From: Kribbella caucasensis
GTDB lineage: Bacteria > Actinomycetota > Actinomycetes > Propionibacteriales > Kribbellaceae
Assembly: GCF_004361855.1 (NCBI RefSeq)
Contig: NZ_SNWQ01000001.1
Span: 248,001 to 312,000 of the forward strand
DNA length: 64,000 nucleotides
Direction: 5' to 3'
Shown here: piece after piece, positions 18,301 to 25,948 of the stretch
Layout of the letters: each line of letters opens with the position of its first letter
Numbering within the stretch: the stretch's first letter is position 1
Translations under genes and position numbers: made by a program
Notes under the pieces: model-generated
What the model saw: only the letters and a program-made list of their open reading frames with translations
Told to the model about the DNA's origin: nothing
The model's database searches: none

Positions 18301-19728
18301 GCTCGCGGCCGTCGTCGTACCGACCAGCGCGTACGCCGTATCCGGGGCTGAGGCGGTCTTGCGATAGATGCGGTAGATGTCGGCACCTTCGGGCGCGGTC
18401 CACCTCAGGACAGCGCCCGCATTGGAGATGCTGCTCGCCATCAGGCTCGTCGGTGCCGCCGGAACGGTCGCGGGCGGCTCGACCTCGACCACCTCGGCCG
18501 CCAGTGGGATCTCCAGTTGCGCCACGTCCGTCGCGACCAGCCGGGCCATCTGGATGGCGCCGTACTCCTGGAAGTGCGTGTCGTCGACGGTGCCGTTCGG
18601 CCGGCCGGGATAGACGCCCGGATCGACGTGCAGGAACACCGCCTTCGCCGCCTCCGGCCCGATCTCGTCGAGGTACGCCCGGCTCGACGCCGACAGGTCC
18701 ACCAGGTCGACATCCTCCTCGGCCGCAAGTTCGATCATCTTGGCGACGTACTCCGGGAAGCTGACGTTGAACTTCCCTGTCACCGGGTCGAAGCTGCGCC
18801 GCGACACCGGTGTCACCAGGACTGGGACGGCACCGCGCTGGCGGGTCCCATGCACGTACGTCCGCAGGTATTCCTTGTAGTCGGCCGGCGAGGCGTACCG
18901 GTCGTCGACGCCTTGGGTGGCGTCGTTGTGACCGAACTGGATGAGCAGGTAGTCGGCCGGCCGGATCACCCGCAGGATCTCATCCAACCGGCCTTGGCTG
19001 ATGAAGTTCTTCGAGCTCCGGCCGCCGATCGCCTTGTTCACGACGAGCACGTCGTCGGTGAGGTACCGGTCCAGCATCTGCCCCCAGCCAGCCTGCGGCG
19101 CGAATCCGGGGTCGTAGGTCTGCACGGTCGAGTCGCCGGCCAGGAAGGCGGTCGGCTTGGCCCCGGCCGTCCGGGTCGGCTGGCGGGTGATGACGAAGGA
19201 GTTGATCTTGGCCGCGGTACCGCTGAAGTCGAGGTTCAGCTGACCGTCGACGAGCGAGATGGGGAACGTCATGGTCAGGTACTCACCGGCCGGCTTGGCC
19301 GTCAGCTGCACCTTGGCCATCTTCTCGGCGGTGATGGCGATCTCGCTGGCCTCGGTGGCGTCACCGGCCACCAGCGCCACGGTGTAGTCGCCGTTCGGCA
19401 GATCCACGAGGAACGACGTACCGGCGACCGCCACGAAGTCACTCCGGAGGGGGTCGGTGGTGCCACGGTCCACCGCCGTCACCTTGGCCGGATCGGCGAA
19501 GCCATAGCCGAGGTCGGCGCTGTAGCCCACCTCGGCGACACCGGTGTAGCCGTCGGCGACCGGACTGCTCTGGGTGCCGAAGTCGAAGCGATAGGGGGAG
19601 TCCACGGTCGGCAGCGCCGTGGCTGTGACCGGTTGGACCAGCGCGCCGGCGAGAACCAGCGAAAGGAGCGCGGCCAGTAGTTTGCGAGGTCTGCGACCAG
19701 GCGATCGCAGGGCAGGCGAAGTCATCAT
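15343..19728 (-). CDS. Secreted rhamnogalacturonan acetylesterase-rhamnogalacturonan lyase fusion
   Basis: 1461-residue exported pectin enzyme. Layout: signal peptide 1-38; malectin/CBM-like domain 46-180; SGNH esterase 192-410 with GDST (Ser200), IGG (Gly235), GHND (Asn268) and DDTH (Asp382, His385), i.e. a CE12-type rhamnogalacturonan acetylesterase; Fn3 425-512; second YKFDFG-type malectin-like domain 515-660; two more Fn3 domains 662-850; C-terminal PL11-type rhamnogalacturonan lyase 852-1461 with repeated DxDGDG-like calcium/beta-propeller motifs (DVDGDGSYEI, DLDGDGRAEV, DVDADGKDEV). One polypeptide can thus remove acetyl groups and cleave the rhamnogalacturonan-I backbone. It is a single-gene unit with a LacI-like operator upstream. 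Both catalytic domains look intact. Confidence 0.93.
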   Translation of the reverse strand: MMTSPALRSPGRRPRKLLAALLSLVLAGALVQPVTATALPTVDSPYRFDFGTQSSPVADGYTGVAEVGYSADLGYGFADPAKVTAVDRGTTDPLRSDFVAVAGTSFLVDLPNGDYTVALVAGDATEASEIAITAEKMAKVQLTAKPAGEYLTMTFPISLVDGQLNLDFSGTAAKINSFVITRQPTRTAGAKPTAFLAGDSTVQTYDPGFAPQAGWGQMLDRYLTDDVLVVNKAIGGRSSKNFISQGRLDEILRVIRPADYLLIQFGHNDATQGVDDRYASPADYKEYLRTYVHGTRQRGAVPVLVTPVSRRSFDPVTGKFNVSFPEYVAKMIELAAEEDVDLVDLSASSRAYLDEIGPEAAKAVFLHVDPGVYPGRPNGTVDDTHFQEYGAIQMARLVATDVAQLEIPLAAEVVEVEPPATVPAAPTSLMASSISNAGAVLRWTAPEGADIYRIYRKTASAPDTAYALVGTTTAASSVVQGLAEGESYSYRIGAVNGRGESEPSAAITFTTKRALYKFDFGPVGAPVVAGYTEVNRTMTYSAGRGFGFTQPPEALADRDRGSTAGVPNDLQRDFVLSASPFEFKLDLPNGTYMVKTYSGDWIGTSRTDFAIEGRPAGNGNAGRAAVTERLHGPILVTDGQLNVVVSGTGARLNGIEVTPLLVAPTGLAVESVDPHASPATSTVQWNAATDAVSYRIYRQGVGDAEPVKLAEQTDRLYVDSTVTAGLAYSYQVTAVDNTGLESVPSTPVTASVVDPSVPVPPVPTQLQLQDIDKNELTLHWQKVYEATTYLVSRAETEDGNYQIVGQTSEKSFTDKEVLTTIKYFYKVSAVNAGGVSALSKALVTPAVTVLKRQAEYLDRAPSAVPTADGKVLVGWRLLGTDKPSIGFNVYRDGVRLNPKPIKNSTNYLDASGTTSSRYRVTAIDDEQEQQATPEFGTWAGNHFSVPLDKPADDYTLDGQPYSYSAGDASVGDVDGDGSYEIIQLWSPSNSKDNSQAGYTGLVYVDAYKLDGTKLWRINLGPNIRAGAHYTQFQVFDLDGDGRAEVTMRTADGTTDAAGTVIGDPNADHRNSAGYVLAGPEFLTVFEGLTGKIMDTVDYTPPRGDVGSWGDTYGNRVDRFLAGVAYLDGEHPSVVFSRGYYTRTVLAAYDLVDRKLQRRWVFDTNDKGSEGGYGMGNHNFAVADVDADGKDEVVFGSMTVDDDGSLLYSTGLGHGDALHVSDLIPARPGLEAFAAHEDMGRSGNRGATMRDARTGAIIWDIPADRDTGRAAAGDIDPRHPGAEGWAVGGDAAWNSPVGQLKSSTGELLSTTIPAANFLAWWDGDPLREIVDHAWNTSTLSGTPTISKWNWETSTVGVLLSDPGARSNNGTKGTPAIQADLFGDWREEIAWRSADSSELRIYSTPYETDRRLHTLMHDPVYRLGVAWQNTAYNQPPQVSFFIGQDMAQPKPPSIVYTGGRSTP

Positions 19729-20204
19729 CGGGCTCCGTGACAGGCAATGGACGGGGTCTTCTCAGCGCTTCGTCGCGAGGTTCGCGATCCGTGTTGGAAA
19801 GCGTTCTCCTGAAGGTGCGAGATGAGTATCACGAGAGCCGCACCCAAACAACGGCTCGCGATCGCCAGCAGCCCGATCCGCCGTGGCCAATACCGGACAC
19901 CGAACGACCCCAGCCGACCTGTGCAACTCAGTTCGTCGCGGCCTTTCGCATGTCTGGAGAACCCTCAAACCACCAGAGTCAGGCGCTGACCGAGCCTTGC
20001 CTGTGAGGCCGTGCCGGATGGACGCTGGCAGCACGTGGCCGACCCGCTCCGTCTGCAAGCACCGCTTGCATTGGTCATCGGCGCACAGCGGGTAGCCGTC
20101 CATAACCTCAACCCAGCGTGGGCACGGCCGAGCTCGCTGAAGCGAGAAGGGCGTTTGTGGTGCGTGTGGGCCACCTCGACGCCGATGAGAGTGGAGGCGC
20201 GCGG
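19729..20204. other. Intergenic, AT-richer stretch without recognisable gene
   Basis: 476 bases between the pectinase start and the PycTM-like gene. Base composition falls from about 72 percent GC inside the pectinase gene. Short open frames exist on both strands, but none has a recognisable motif or a good ribosome site. Apart from the operator at 19796-19809 and the Shine-Dalgarno site of the next gene (GGAGG, 20193-20197), I see nothing definite. Confidence 0.5.
19796..19809. promoter_or_regulatory. LacI-type operator upstream of pectinase
   Basis: GGAAAGCGTTCTCC, preceded by TT, resembles LacI/GalR operators of the GGAAA-CG-TTTCC type with one arm imperfect. It lies about 70 bases before the pectinase start, a position suited to repression by a sugar-responsive regulator. 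Confidence 0.4.
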
Positions 20205-20765
20205 ATGAATGAACAGCCCGAGCCTATGGGGACGAACGAAGAGCCCTCGTCCGCGCGGACAAATCTCGAGACACTTCAGTGGCTCATGGACCACATCGAG
20301 GGCCAGGTGGCTTTTGGCGACACGAAGGCCGGCCTGCTGTTCACGGCGGATTCGATCCTGTTGGCGTCCCTGCTCGCGGTATCGACGTCTGAGCAGTTCG
20401 GCCTTGAATCGTTGAGTCGTCCCGCTGTGGTCTTGGCGGGCATCTCCTGCGCGGCGCTCGTTGGCGCTCTGTTTCTCGCGCTATGGACAATACTGCCCAG
20501 CCGGGCGAATTTGGTCCGTCCGGATGTGGCCGGCCGGGGTCTGACCAACTTCCCTTCTATAGCAAACTCGTCGGCCGAGGCCTACATCGCCAAGGTGATG
20601 GGTGCCACGACCGTCTCGTTCAGTGACGACGCGGCTCGATCCATTCATGGAAAGGCCGGGTGGGCCAGGAGGAAGTTTAGGCTCCTTTACGGAGCGATAA
20701 CGTTGACGATGCTCGCAGTGGCACTTGGAAGCTTCGCCGCAATCTTTGAGCTGCTCAGATCATGA
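20205..20765 (+). CDS. Pycsar effector-like membrane protein (PycTM/DUF5706)
   Basis: 186 residues from the ATG at 20205, chosen for the GGAGG 7 bases upstream. Three hydrophobic segments are visible: after GDTKAGLLFTADSILLA, in VVLAGISCAALVGALFLALW ending ILPS, and near the C-terminus after a basic RRKFRLLYG stretch. The order WLMDHIEGQVAFGDTKAG, two spans, a cytoplasmic loop with NFPSIANSSAEAYIAKV, then a helix ending ARRKFRLLY and a last span, fits the PycTM (DUF5706) effector family. Those effectors damage the membrane when activated by cyclic pyrimidine nucleotides made by a partner cyclase. No cyclase gene is adjacent. Composition is AT-richer than the neighbours (65, 62 and 55 percent GC in three 60-base lines counted by hand). 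Family by pattern recognition, not search. Confidence 0.72.
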   Translation: MNEQPEPMGTNEEPSSARTNLETLQWLMDHIEGQVAFGDTKAGLLFTADSILLASLLAVSTSEQFGLESLSRPAVVLAGISCAALVGALFLALWTILPSRANLVRPDVAGRGLTNFPSIANSSAEAYIAKVMGATTVSFSDDAARSIHGKAGWARRKFRLLYGAITLTMLAVALGSFAAIFELLRS

Positions 20766-20939
20766 ACGTCGTCCGAGCGTCGCCGGACGCATCGGCCAGC
20801 CAGCTGTCCAGTCCGCTCGCGAGCCTCGTCAGTCGCTGCAACGATGAAGCTCGTCCCTTGCTTACGCAGTGTGGCAGGAACCGCCGACAAAAGTACGCCA
20901 AGTCAGCACACCTGTGGATAAACGGACCGGTCGTGGTCA

Positions 20940-21401
20940 TCACTCGGGCCGATCATGCGGATCCCGTGCGGCGGTCGCTAGCAGTTTTGTGAGCAGGGTT
21001 CGGAGTTGGTTGTGGCCTTGTTTGCCTAGGAGCGTGGTGATATCTGCTTCCAGGTCCTGGATGGTGGCTTCGCCGGCGTCGATGCAGGCGTGGCCGCGGG
21101 CGGTGAGGACGATGAGTTTGGCGCGGCCGTCGGTCGGGTCGGGGCGGCGTTCGACGTAGCCGAGGTCGATGAGTTCGGCAACCACTTCGCTCATCGACTG
21201 CGGGGTCATGTTGGCGCCGCGAGCCAGGTCGGTCAGGCGGGAGCCCTCGCGCTTGATCTGCGCGAAGACCGCCGAGTGCGACGGCTTCTGCGGGTAGCCC
21301 GCGCCGACGACGCCGTCGACGATCCGGAAGCCGAGCAGGCTGTACGCCTGTCCGAGCATCGCGATCGTGTTGGCCCGGCGCTGCTGATCCGTTGACGGCA
21401 T
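20940..21401 (-). CDS. MarR-family repressor
   Basis: 153-residue winged-helix regulator. The recognition region reads LTDLARGANMTPQSMSEVVAELIDLGYVERRPDPTDGRAKLIVLTARG, the standard MarR wHTH and beta-wing with DxR. The ATG at 21401 is 9 bases from a near-perfect 29-base operator. It is divergent from a membrane protein gene (start 21475), which it most likely represses together with itself. Ligand unknown; MarR proteins usually respond to phenolic or other small toxic compounds. Confidence 0.94.
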   Translation of the reverse strand: MPSTDQQRRANTIAMLGQAYSLLGFRIVDGVVGAGYPQKPSHSAVFAQIKREGSRLTDLARGANMTPQSMSEVVAELIDLGYVERRPDPTDGRAKLIVLTARGHACIDAGEATIQDLEADITTLLGKQGHNQLRTLLTKLLATAARDPHDRPE

Positions 21402-21410
21402 GAAGATCCT

Positions 21411-21439
21411 AAGGTAAACCTGAATTTCAGGTATACCTT
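21411..21439. promoter_or_regulatory. MarR operator
   Basis: AAGGTAAACCTGAA (21411-21424), one base, then TTCAGGTATACCTT (21426-21439) form an inverted repeat with a single mismatch. The right arm also contains the palindrome AGGTATACCT, and the left arm a one-mismatch version of it. It lies between the divergent MarR and membrane protein genes and is the obvious autoregulatory site. Confidence 0.8.
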
Positions 21440-21474
21440 AATACTTTTCCACAACGGATGTGGGGGGACACACC

Positions 21475-22107
21475 GTGAGCACTTCAAGCGCAACAACGTT
21501 CAGCCCCGCCGGTTCGTCGTACCACCGAACCGCGGGGACCATCGGCCTGTGGGCGGGCCTGCTAGGCGCGGCGTCGGGGATCCTGCTGATCGTCTACCCG
21601 GCCGCCGTCAGTGACGACCGGTTCAGCTACCCCTTCACCGCTTCGGGGTTCACGCTGATCCAGAGCTTCTTCTTCGTGCAACACGTTTGCATCGCCGTGC
21701 TGATCGCGGCACTGTGGATCTCCGGCGCCGCCGGCCGCGGCCGGATCGGCCGGATCGGCGTCGGAGGCAGTGTGCTGTGGATGCTCGGCCTGGGCGTGAC
21801 GGAACTCGTAGCGATCAGCGCCAAGGATTCGCCGTACCCGAGCCCGCGGACCGACACCATCGAGGCCCTGTACGGCGTGACCTCGACGGGCATCGGCGTG
21901 TTCCTGATCATCGCGGGGATCGCAGTGCTGCGGGCGCGGCAGTGGACGGGTTGGCAGCGGTGGCTGCCACTCGCCCTGGGCGTCTACGTGTTCGTTCCAT
22001 TGACCCCGGGCCTCTTCGGTCCGTTCTGGCTCGGGCGGCTCGTGATCACCGTATGGATGCTGCTGTTCGCCTTGCTGGGCTGGACGGTCCTCCGATCGCG
22101 TTCCTGA
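21475..22107 (+). CDS. Hypothetical multi-span membrane protein
   Basis: 210 residues from the GTG at 21475, which follows a GGGGGGA ribosome site by 7 bases. Five or six hydrophobic segments run through the protein (GLWAGLLGAASGILLIVY, QHVCIAVLIAALWIS, GVGGSVLWMLGLGVTELVAI, GIGVFLIIAGIAVL, WLPLALGVYVFVPLTPGLFG, LVITVWMLLFALLGW). No catalytic or transport motif was recognised. It is divergent from and probably repressed by the MarR protein, so it may take part in efflux or membrane protection. Its 3' end overlaps the convergent MFS gene by 62 bases. Confidence 0.8.
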   Translation: MSTSSATTFSPAGSSYHRTAGTIGLWAGLLGAASGILLIVYPAAVSDDRFSYPFTASGFTLIQSFFFVQHVCIAVLIAALWISGAAGRGRIGRIGVGGSVLWMLGLGVTELVAISAKDSPYPSPRTDTIEALYGVTSTGIGVFLIIAGIAVLRARQWTGWQRWLPLALGVYVFVPLTPGLFGPFWLGRLVITVWMLLFALLGWTVLRSRS

Positions 22108-23293
22108 CCACCAGTGCCATCGCAGTGGCGACCAGTGTGGCCAGCAGCGCGAGCGCGAAGCCGTAGTGCGGCGACTGTGCGTCCACAACTCGACCCGCGA
22201 AGGCAGCGCCGAGGGCGATCCCCGCGGCGCTGCCGGAGTTGAGCCAGGTGAAGGCCTGAGTCAGTACTGCGGACTCGACCTCCGCCTCCGCCAGCACGGC
22301 AGACAACACCTGGAATGGCGCCAACGCGATCCCCGGCACGGCCAACGCAATCCCAACAGCCCAAGGGGAATCCACGACGAGCAGCGGCACGGTGGACACG
22401 CCGAGGAAGACGAGCGCCAGGACGAACTGCGTGGGTGGAAGCAACCGCCAACGCCTTGCTCCGTAGGCGAATCCGGCGAACAGACTGACCAAACTGGTGA
22501 TGCTGTACAGCGGCCCGGCCAGCGACGGCGTACCCCGGTCGACGGCGAACGCTGTCACCGAGACCTGCATGCTCCCGAAGAACAGGCCGACACCGATGTT
22601 CGTGGTGGCCAGTGCGAGGAAACCCTTACGGAGCAGGCCTGCCGAGCTCTGACGTTGATCGGCCGTGGTCGGTGGAGGCGCAGTACGGCGTTGCAGGGCC
22701 AGTGAGAATCCGCCGGCCAGGACCAGTGTGGTTGCGAGGACAGAGCCGGCGACCGGGGTTCCGAGGGAGCTGACCGTTCCGATGAGGGCCGGGCCGACCA
22801 TGAAGGCAACGCCGGTACTCAGTGACTCCAGGGCGAAGGCCGGCGACAGTAGCGGCGTACCACAGAGTGCGTGGGACCAGCGGGCGGAGGTCTGCGCTCC
22901 TAGTTGTGGGAGCGAGCCGCCGGTGACGACTGCTGCTGCGACCAGCATCCACAGTGGTTGGGCCGACACCGTTAGACCGATCAGGAGGGCGACCGCGGCC
23001 GCGTGGGCGAGCAACGTGATCGGCAGCATCCGCGTCTGGCCGAATCTGTCGATCAGGCGCGCTATCTGTGGTCCCGCGAGGGCTTCGGCGACCGCGAAAC
23101 CACCCGTCACGCTGCCGGCCGCGGCGTACGATCCGGTCGCGCCATGAATGAGCCAGACGATGCCGAGGCCGGTCATGGCGATGCCGATGCGGGCGGGGGC
23201 CGAGGCCAGGTAGAACTTCCATGCGCCAGGCGTGCGTAGTACGACGCTGTAGGTGGTGAAGGGCGCGGTGATCCGTCCGGTGAGTGCCGGCAC
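22046..23293 (-). CDS. MFS transporter
   Basis: 415-residue major-facilitator protein with about 12 hydrophobic segments. A loop with RLIDRFGQTRMLPITLL resembles motif A between spans 2 and 3. The overall pattern resembles small actinobacterial drug/metabolite exporters. GTG start at 23293 with GGAAGG upstream. It converges on the membrane protein gene and overlaps its last 62 bases, so the two mRNAs are complementary at their 3' ends. Substrate unknown. Confidence 0.87.
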   Translation of the reverse strand: MPALTGRITAPFTTYSVVLRTPGAWKFYLASAPARIGIAMTGLGIVWLIHGATGSYAAAGSVTGGFAVAEALAGPQIARLIDRFGQTRMLPITLLAHAAAVALLIGLTVSAQPLWMLVAAAVVTGGSLPQLGAQTSARWSHALCGTPLLSPAFALESLSTGVAFMVGPALIGTVSSLGTPVAGSVLATTLVLAGGFSLALQRRTAPPPTTADQRQSSAGLLRKGFLALATTNIGVGLFFGSMQVSVTAFAVDRGTPSLAGPLYSITSLVSLFAGFAYGARRWRLLPPTQFVLALVFLGVSTVPLLVVDSPWAVGIALAVPGIALAPFQVLSAVLAEAEVESAVLTQAFTWLNSGSAAGIALGAAFAGRVVDAQSPHYGFALALLATLVATAMALVVRNAIGGPSSPARRTAASIR

Positions 23294-23687
23294 GGTAGAG
23301 CCTTCCGCTGCCTGGCGGGGCGGTGACCTGACCGTGGGCGTCCTGCTGTGCCGGTCCGTCGATGCCGCCTACAACCGTCCAGTGTTGGCAGGAAGCGGGG
23401 ACGCGCGCCGCCTGCCGGCTCTGTCACCGGGCAGAAACTCGGGGTCGATGATGACGCGCTCAGTCTACCGTGCGGCGTCTTTGTTTACTGAACTTGGCGG
23501 CATTGAAGAGAGCTCCGCAGCACGAGCGGACGTTCTGCGACGCTATCCGGCGCTGGATGTGTTTCTGCGCCCGATGCGAGATCATCGGCCTCGTGCCAGG
23601 GAGTGATGACGGTGGCCTGTGCACCGGCTGTTGCTGCCGGTAGGGACCGAGTAAGCATCACGTCGTGAGAGGCAGCGCGGCTGACTG
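23294..23687. other. Intergenic region without recognisable gene
   Basis: 394 bases between the MFS start and the hydrolase stop. A short open frame (from ATG 23448/23451 to 23606) encodes about 50 residues with no known motif and no clear ribosome site. I see no RNA gene or strong repeat. Confidence 0.5.
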
Positions 23688-24458
23688 TCACTGGTCGGCC
23701 AGGTAGGGGTCGGCCCAGGCGCTGATGATGCGGGCCGCGCGCTTCGCCTGGTTGCGCCCGGTCAGCAGGTGATCGGCGCCCTCCAGCGACACGAAACTGC
23801 GCGGATGCCGGGCCGCCCGGAAGATCTCGCTCGCATTCGCGATGCCGACGGTGTTGTCGGTCGGTGAATGCATCACCAGCAGCGCCCGGTGCAGCGTGCG
23901 AATCTGCTCGTGCAGGTCCGCCGCGCGCACGTCCTCGATGAAGTGTCGGCGGAGGGTCAGCGCCTTGCCGCCGATCAGGAACGGTGCCTCACCGTCGGCG
24001 AGGCACCGTTCCACGAGCGCGTCGTAGTTGTGCTCGACGTGTCCAGGCTGGTAGGGCGCGCCTATGCTCACCACCGCGCGCACCGAGTCGACGTGGTGGG
24101 CCGCGGCGATCACTGCCGCGCCGCCGAAGGAGTGCCCCACGACCAGCCGCACCTCGCGCCCCGACTCGTTCATGAATCGCACCGCCTGGGCGGTGTCGGC
24201 GACCTTGTGGGAAAAGGACCCGTCGCCCCAGTCGCCCTCGGAATCGCCGAGCCCGACATTGTCGAAGCGGAGCATCCCGATGCCCTCGCTGGCCAACTGC
24301 TTGCAGATCCGGCTGGCGGCGGGGCTCTCCTTGCCAAGGGTGAAGCCGTGCGAGAACACGCCCCAGCCACGGACCGGGGCTGCCGGGTGGTCGACCACAC
24401 CGGCCAGCTTGGGCCCGCTCGTGCTCGGGAACCAGACACGCTCGGCCACGTCGGTCAT
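23688..24458 (-). CDS. Alpha/beta hydrolase
   Basis: 256-residue cytoplasmic hydrolase. The catalytic triad is readable as Ser110 (VVGHSFGG), Asp201 (HSPTDNTVG) and His230 (GADHLL). The N-terminal block GVFSHGFTLGKESPAASRICKQL and LRFDNVGLGDSEGDW matches hydrolases that in other bacteria are fused to an OsmC domain; here OsmC is absent. The ATG at 24458 is preceded directly by GGGAGG. Likely an esterase or peptidase-like enzyme of general detoxification; substrate unknown. Confidence 0.9.
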   Translation of the reverse strand: MTDVAERVWFPSTSGPKLAGVVDHPAAPVRGWGVFSHGFTLGKESPAASRICKQLASEGIGMLRFDNVGLGDSEGDWGDGSFSHKVADTAQAVRFMNESGREVRLVVGHSFGGAAVIAAAHHVDSVRAVVSIGAPYQPGHVEHNYDALVERCLADGEAPFLIGGKALTLRRHFIEDVRAADLHEQIRTLHRALLVMHSPTDNTVGIANASEIFRAARHPRSFVSLEGADHLLTGRNQAKRAARIISAWADPYLADQ

Positions 24459-24542
24459 CCTCCCAGACCGGGACGGGTTCGTTGATCGGCTACGGCACGG
24501 ACAAGTTGGGTCCCGGCTTCTCCAGCCGCCGCACCTATTGAC

Positions 24543-24580
24543 CCAACGCCGCTCCGACCTCCAGATTGCGGCGGCGTTGG
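24543..24580 (-). terminator. Hairpin after molybdopterin oxidoreductase gene
   Basis: CCAACGCCGC (24543-24552) pairs perfectly with 24571-24580 over an 18-base loop. It lies 64 bases downstream of the oxidoreductase stop. Weak evidence for a terminator. Confidence 0.4.
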
Positions 24581-24643
24581 CGCATCTGCGTGGTGGCTTC
24601 GCAGTCAGCTTCGCGGGGGAGACTGACTGATCAATCGGCCAAG

Positions 24644-25699
24644 TCACTGCAACGGGAACGGCGGCTGCCACCACCACGGCCGGGTATCGACGACCACGCG
24701 GTCCAACCATTTGACCCACCAGAAGCCCCGTCGGCCCGGCGCGACGAGCCGGGCCGGCGCACCATGCCCGATCGATAGCGGCCGGTCGGCGACATGCGTT
24801 GCGATGAGCAGGAACGGTACGTCCCGCAGCGGCAGGCGCCGCGCGTACCCGGTAACGGAGACCACGACGACGCTGCGTGCGTCCGGCGGGAGCGATGCCG
24901 GCAGCAACCGGTCCAGCCGCACCCCGCGCCAGCGCTGGTCGGCGTACCAGCCGCCGGTGCAGTCGAGCACCGCCTCCATTTCGTCGGTGGCCATGGCCAG
25001 CAACGCGTCGCGGTCGAGTTCGGCCATCTGCCGACCCGCCACCTCGACACGCAGCCGCCAGATGGCAACGTCGACCCTGGGCACAGCATCCAGGGCCCAC
25101 TGCGTGACCGGCATCGCCTCCGGACGATCCGAGCCGACCTCGTGCGAGCCGGTCACCCGGCGATCCTGCCCCGGCAACGAGAGCCCACGGGCGACACCTT
25201 CCACGGCGACGTATGCCGCAGCCGCACCTCCGCCGAGCCAGAGCGCGCGGAGCAGGGTGCGCCGGGACAGGTCCGTGCGCCGCGGCCGCTGCGGGTGCCG
25301 GAGCACGTGCAGGACAGCGAACGGCACCGCAAGCACCGCGGCACCCACATGCACCTGCATCGGGGTGAGACCTGCGTAGGTCCGGAAGCCGCCGAGAACG
25401 TGCACGACGCCCGCGAGAAGCGATACGGCGACGAGAACCCCGAGGACGAGGCCGGCAGCCGCACGCCAGGAAGCCGACCGGAATGCCCTGCTCCGCCGCA
25501 CGATCAGCGACTTCCACGGTACGAGCAGCACCAGCGCCAGACCCGCCGCGCCGTGCAGCACCGTGACGATCCACCCGGGCGTCGTGGTACCCGTGCCGAA
25601 CGCGGCCCAGCCGGTGGCGAACGCGAGCACGAGCAGCACCAGCAGGGCGACGTTGGTACGGCGCCCGGCACGTCGGCGGACCCGACCTTCCCGGCCCAT
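24644..25699 (-). CDS. Membrane molybdopterin-dependent oxidoreductase
   Basis: 351 residues. The N-terminal half has four hydrophobic segments (VALLVLLVLAFATGWAAFG, VTVLHGAAGLALVLLVPW, AAGLVLGVLVAVSLLAGVVHVL, VHVGAAVLAVPFAVLHVL), with His residues that could carry heme as in cytochrome b561-like modules. The C-terminal half is a sulfite-oxidase-type molybdopterin domain with the Mo-ligand cysteine in LDCTGGWYADQRWRGV. Electrons would pass between a small oxidised or reduced substrate and the membrane. The substrate is unknown. It is a single-gene unit upstream of the hydrolase with 185 bases between. Confidence 0.87.
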   Translation of the reverse strand: MGREGRVRRRAGRRTNVALLVLLVLAFATGWAAFGTGTTTPGWIVTVLHGAAGLALVLLVPWKSLIVRRSRAFRSASWRAAAGLVLGVLVAVSLLAGVVHVLGGFRTYAGLTPMQVHVGAAVLAVPFAVLHVLRHPQRPRRTDLSRRTLLRALWLGGGAAAAYVAVEGVARGLSLPGQDRRVTGSHEVGSDRPEAMPVTQWALDAVPRVDVAIWRLRVEVAGRQMAELDRDALLAMATDEMEAVLDCTGGWYADQRWRGVRLDRLLPASLPPDARSVVVVSVTGYARRLPLRDVPFLLIATHVADRPLSIGHGAPARLVAPGRRGFWWVKWLDRVVVDTRPWWWQPPFPLQ

Positions 25700-25821
25700 A
25701 CATCAAGTGTGCAGCGTCAGCTCCGCAGGGCCTCGCCAGGACGGTGCCGGCCCACGGTTACCTGGTGATCCGCACACCTTCACGCACATCGGCAGTTCAG
25801 CACCTTTACGGTCGGCGGCAG

Positions 25822-25872
25822 ATCCGCTAAACGGTGTGGCTTCCCAGTGGCGCGTGCGGCATCATCCGCTAA
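25822..25872. repeat. Direct repeat ATCCGCTAA in promoter region
   Basis: ATCCGCTAA occurs at 25822-25830 and 25864-25872, 42 bases (four helical turns) apart. It lies between the oxidoreductase start and the proline-rich protein gene. Possibly a pair of regulator sites; no partner known. Confidence 0.35.
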
Positions 25873-25936
25873 GGAACGTGGGTGTTCGAGGCGCGATGGA
25901 ACGCCGTGCGCCGTTCCCGCAGCCCGTCGATCCGCC

Positions 25937-25942
25937 TAGCCT
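25937..25942 (+). promoter_or_regulatory. Probable -10, leaderless gene
   Basis: TAGCCT ends 6 bases before the ATG at 25949 with no ribosome site between. This spacing is typical of leaderless actinobacterial mRNA. Confidence 0.5.
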
Positions 25943-25948
25943 GCGGTC

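Noticed and set aside
20762..20992. Small open frame (76 residues) whose ATG overlaps the stop of the PycTM-like gene.
   Set aside because: The coupling-like overlap is attractive, but the product has no motif and the second half lies opposite the MarR coding end; there is no independent support.
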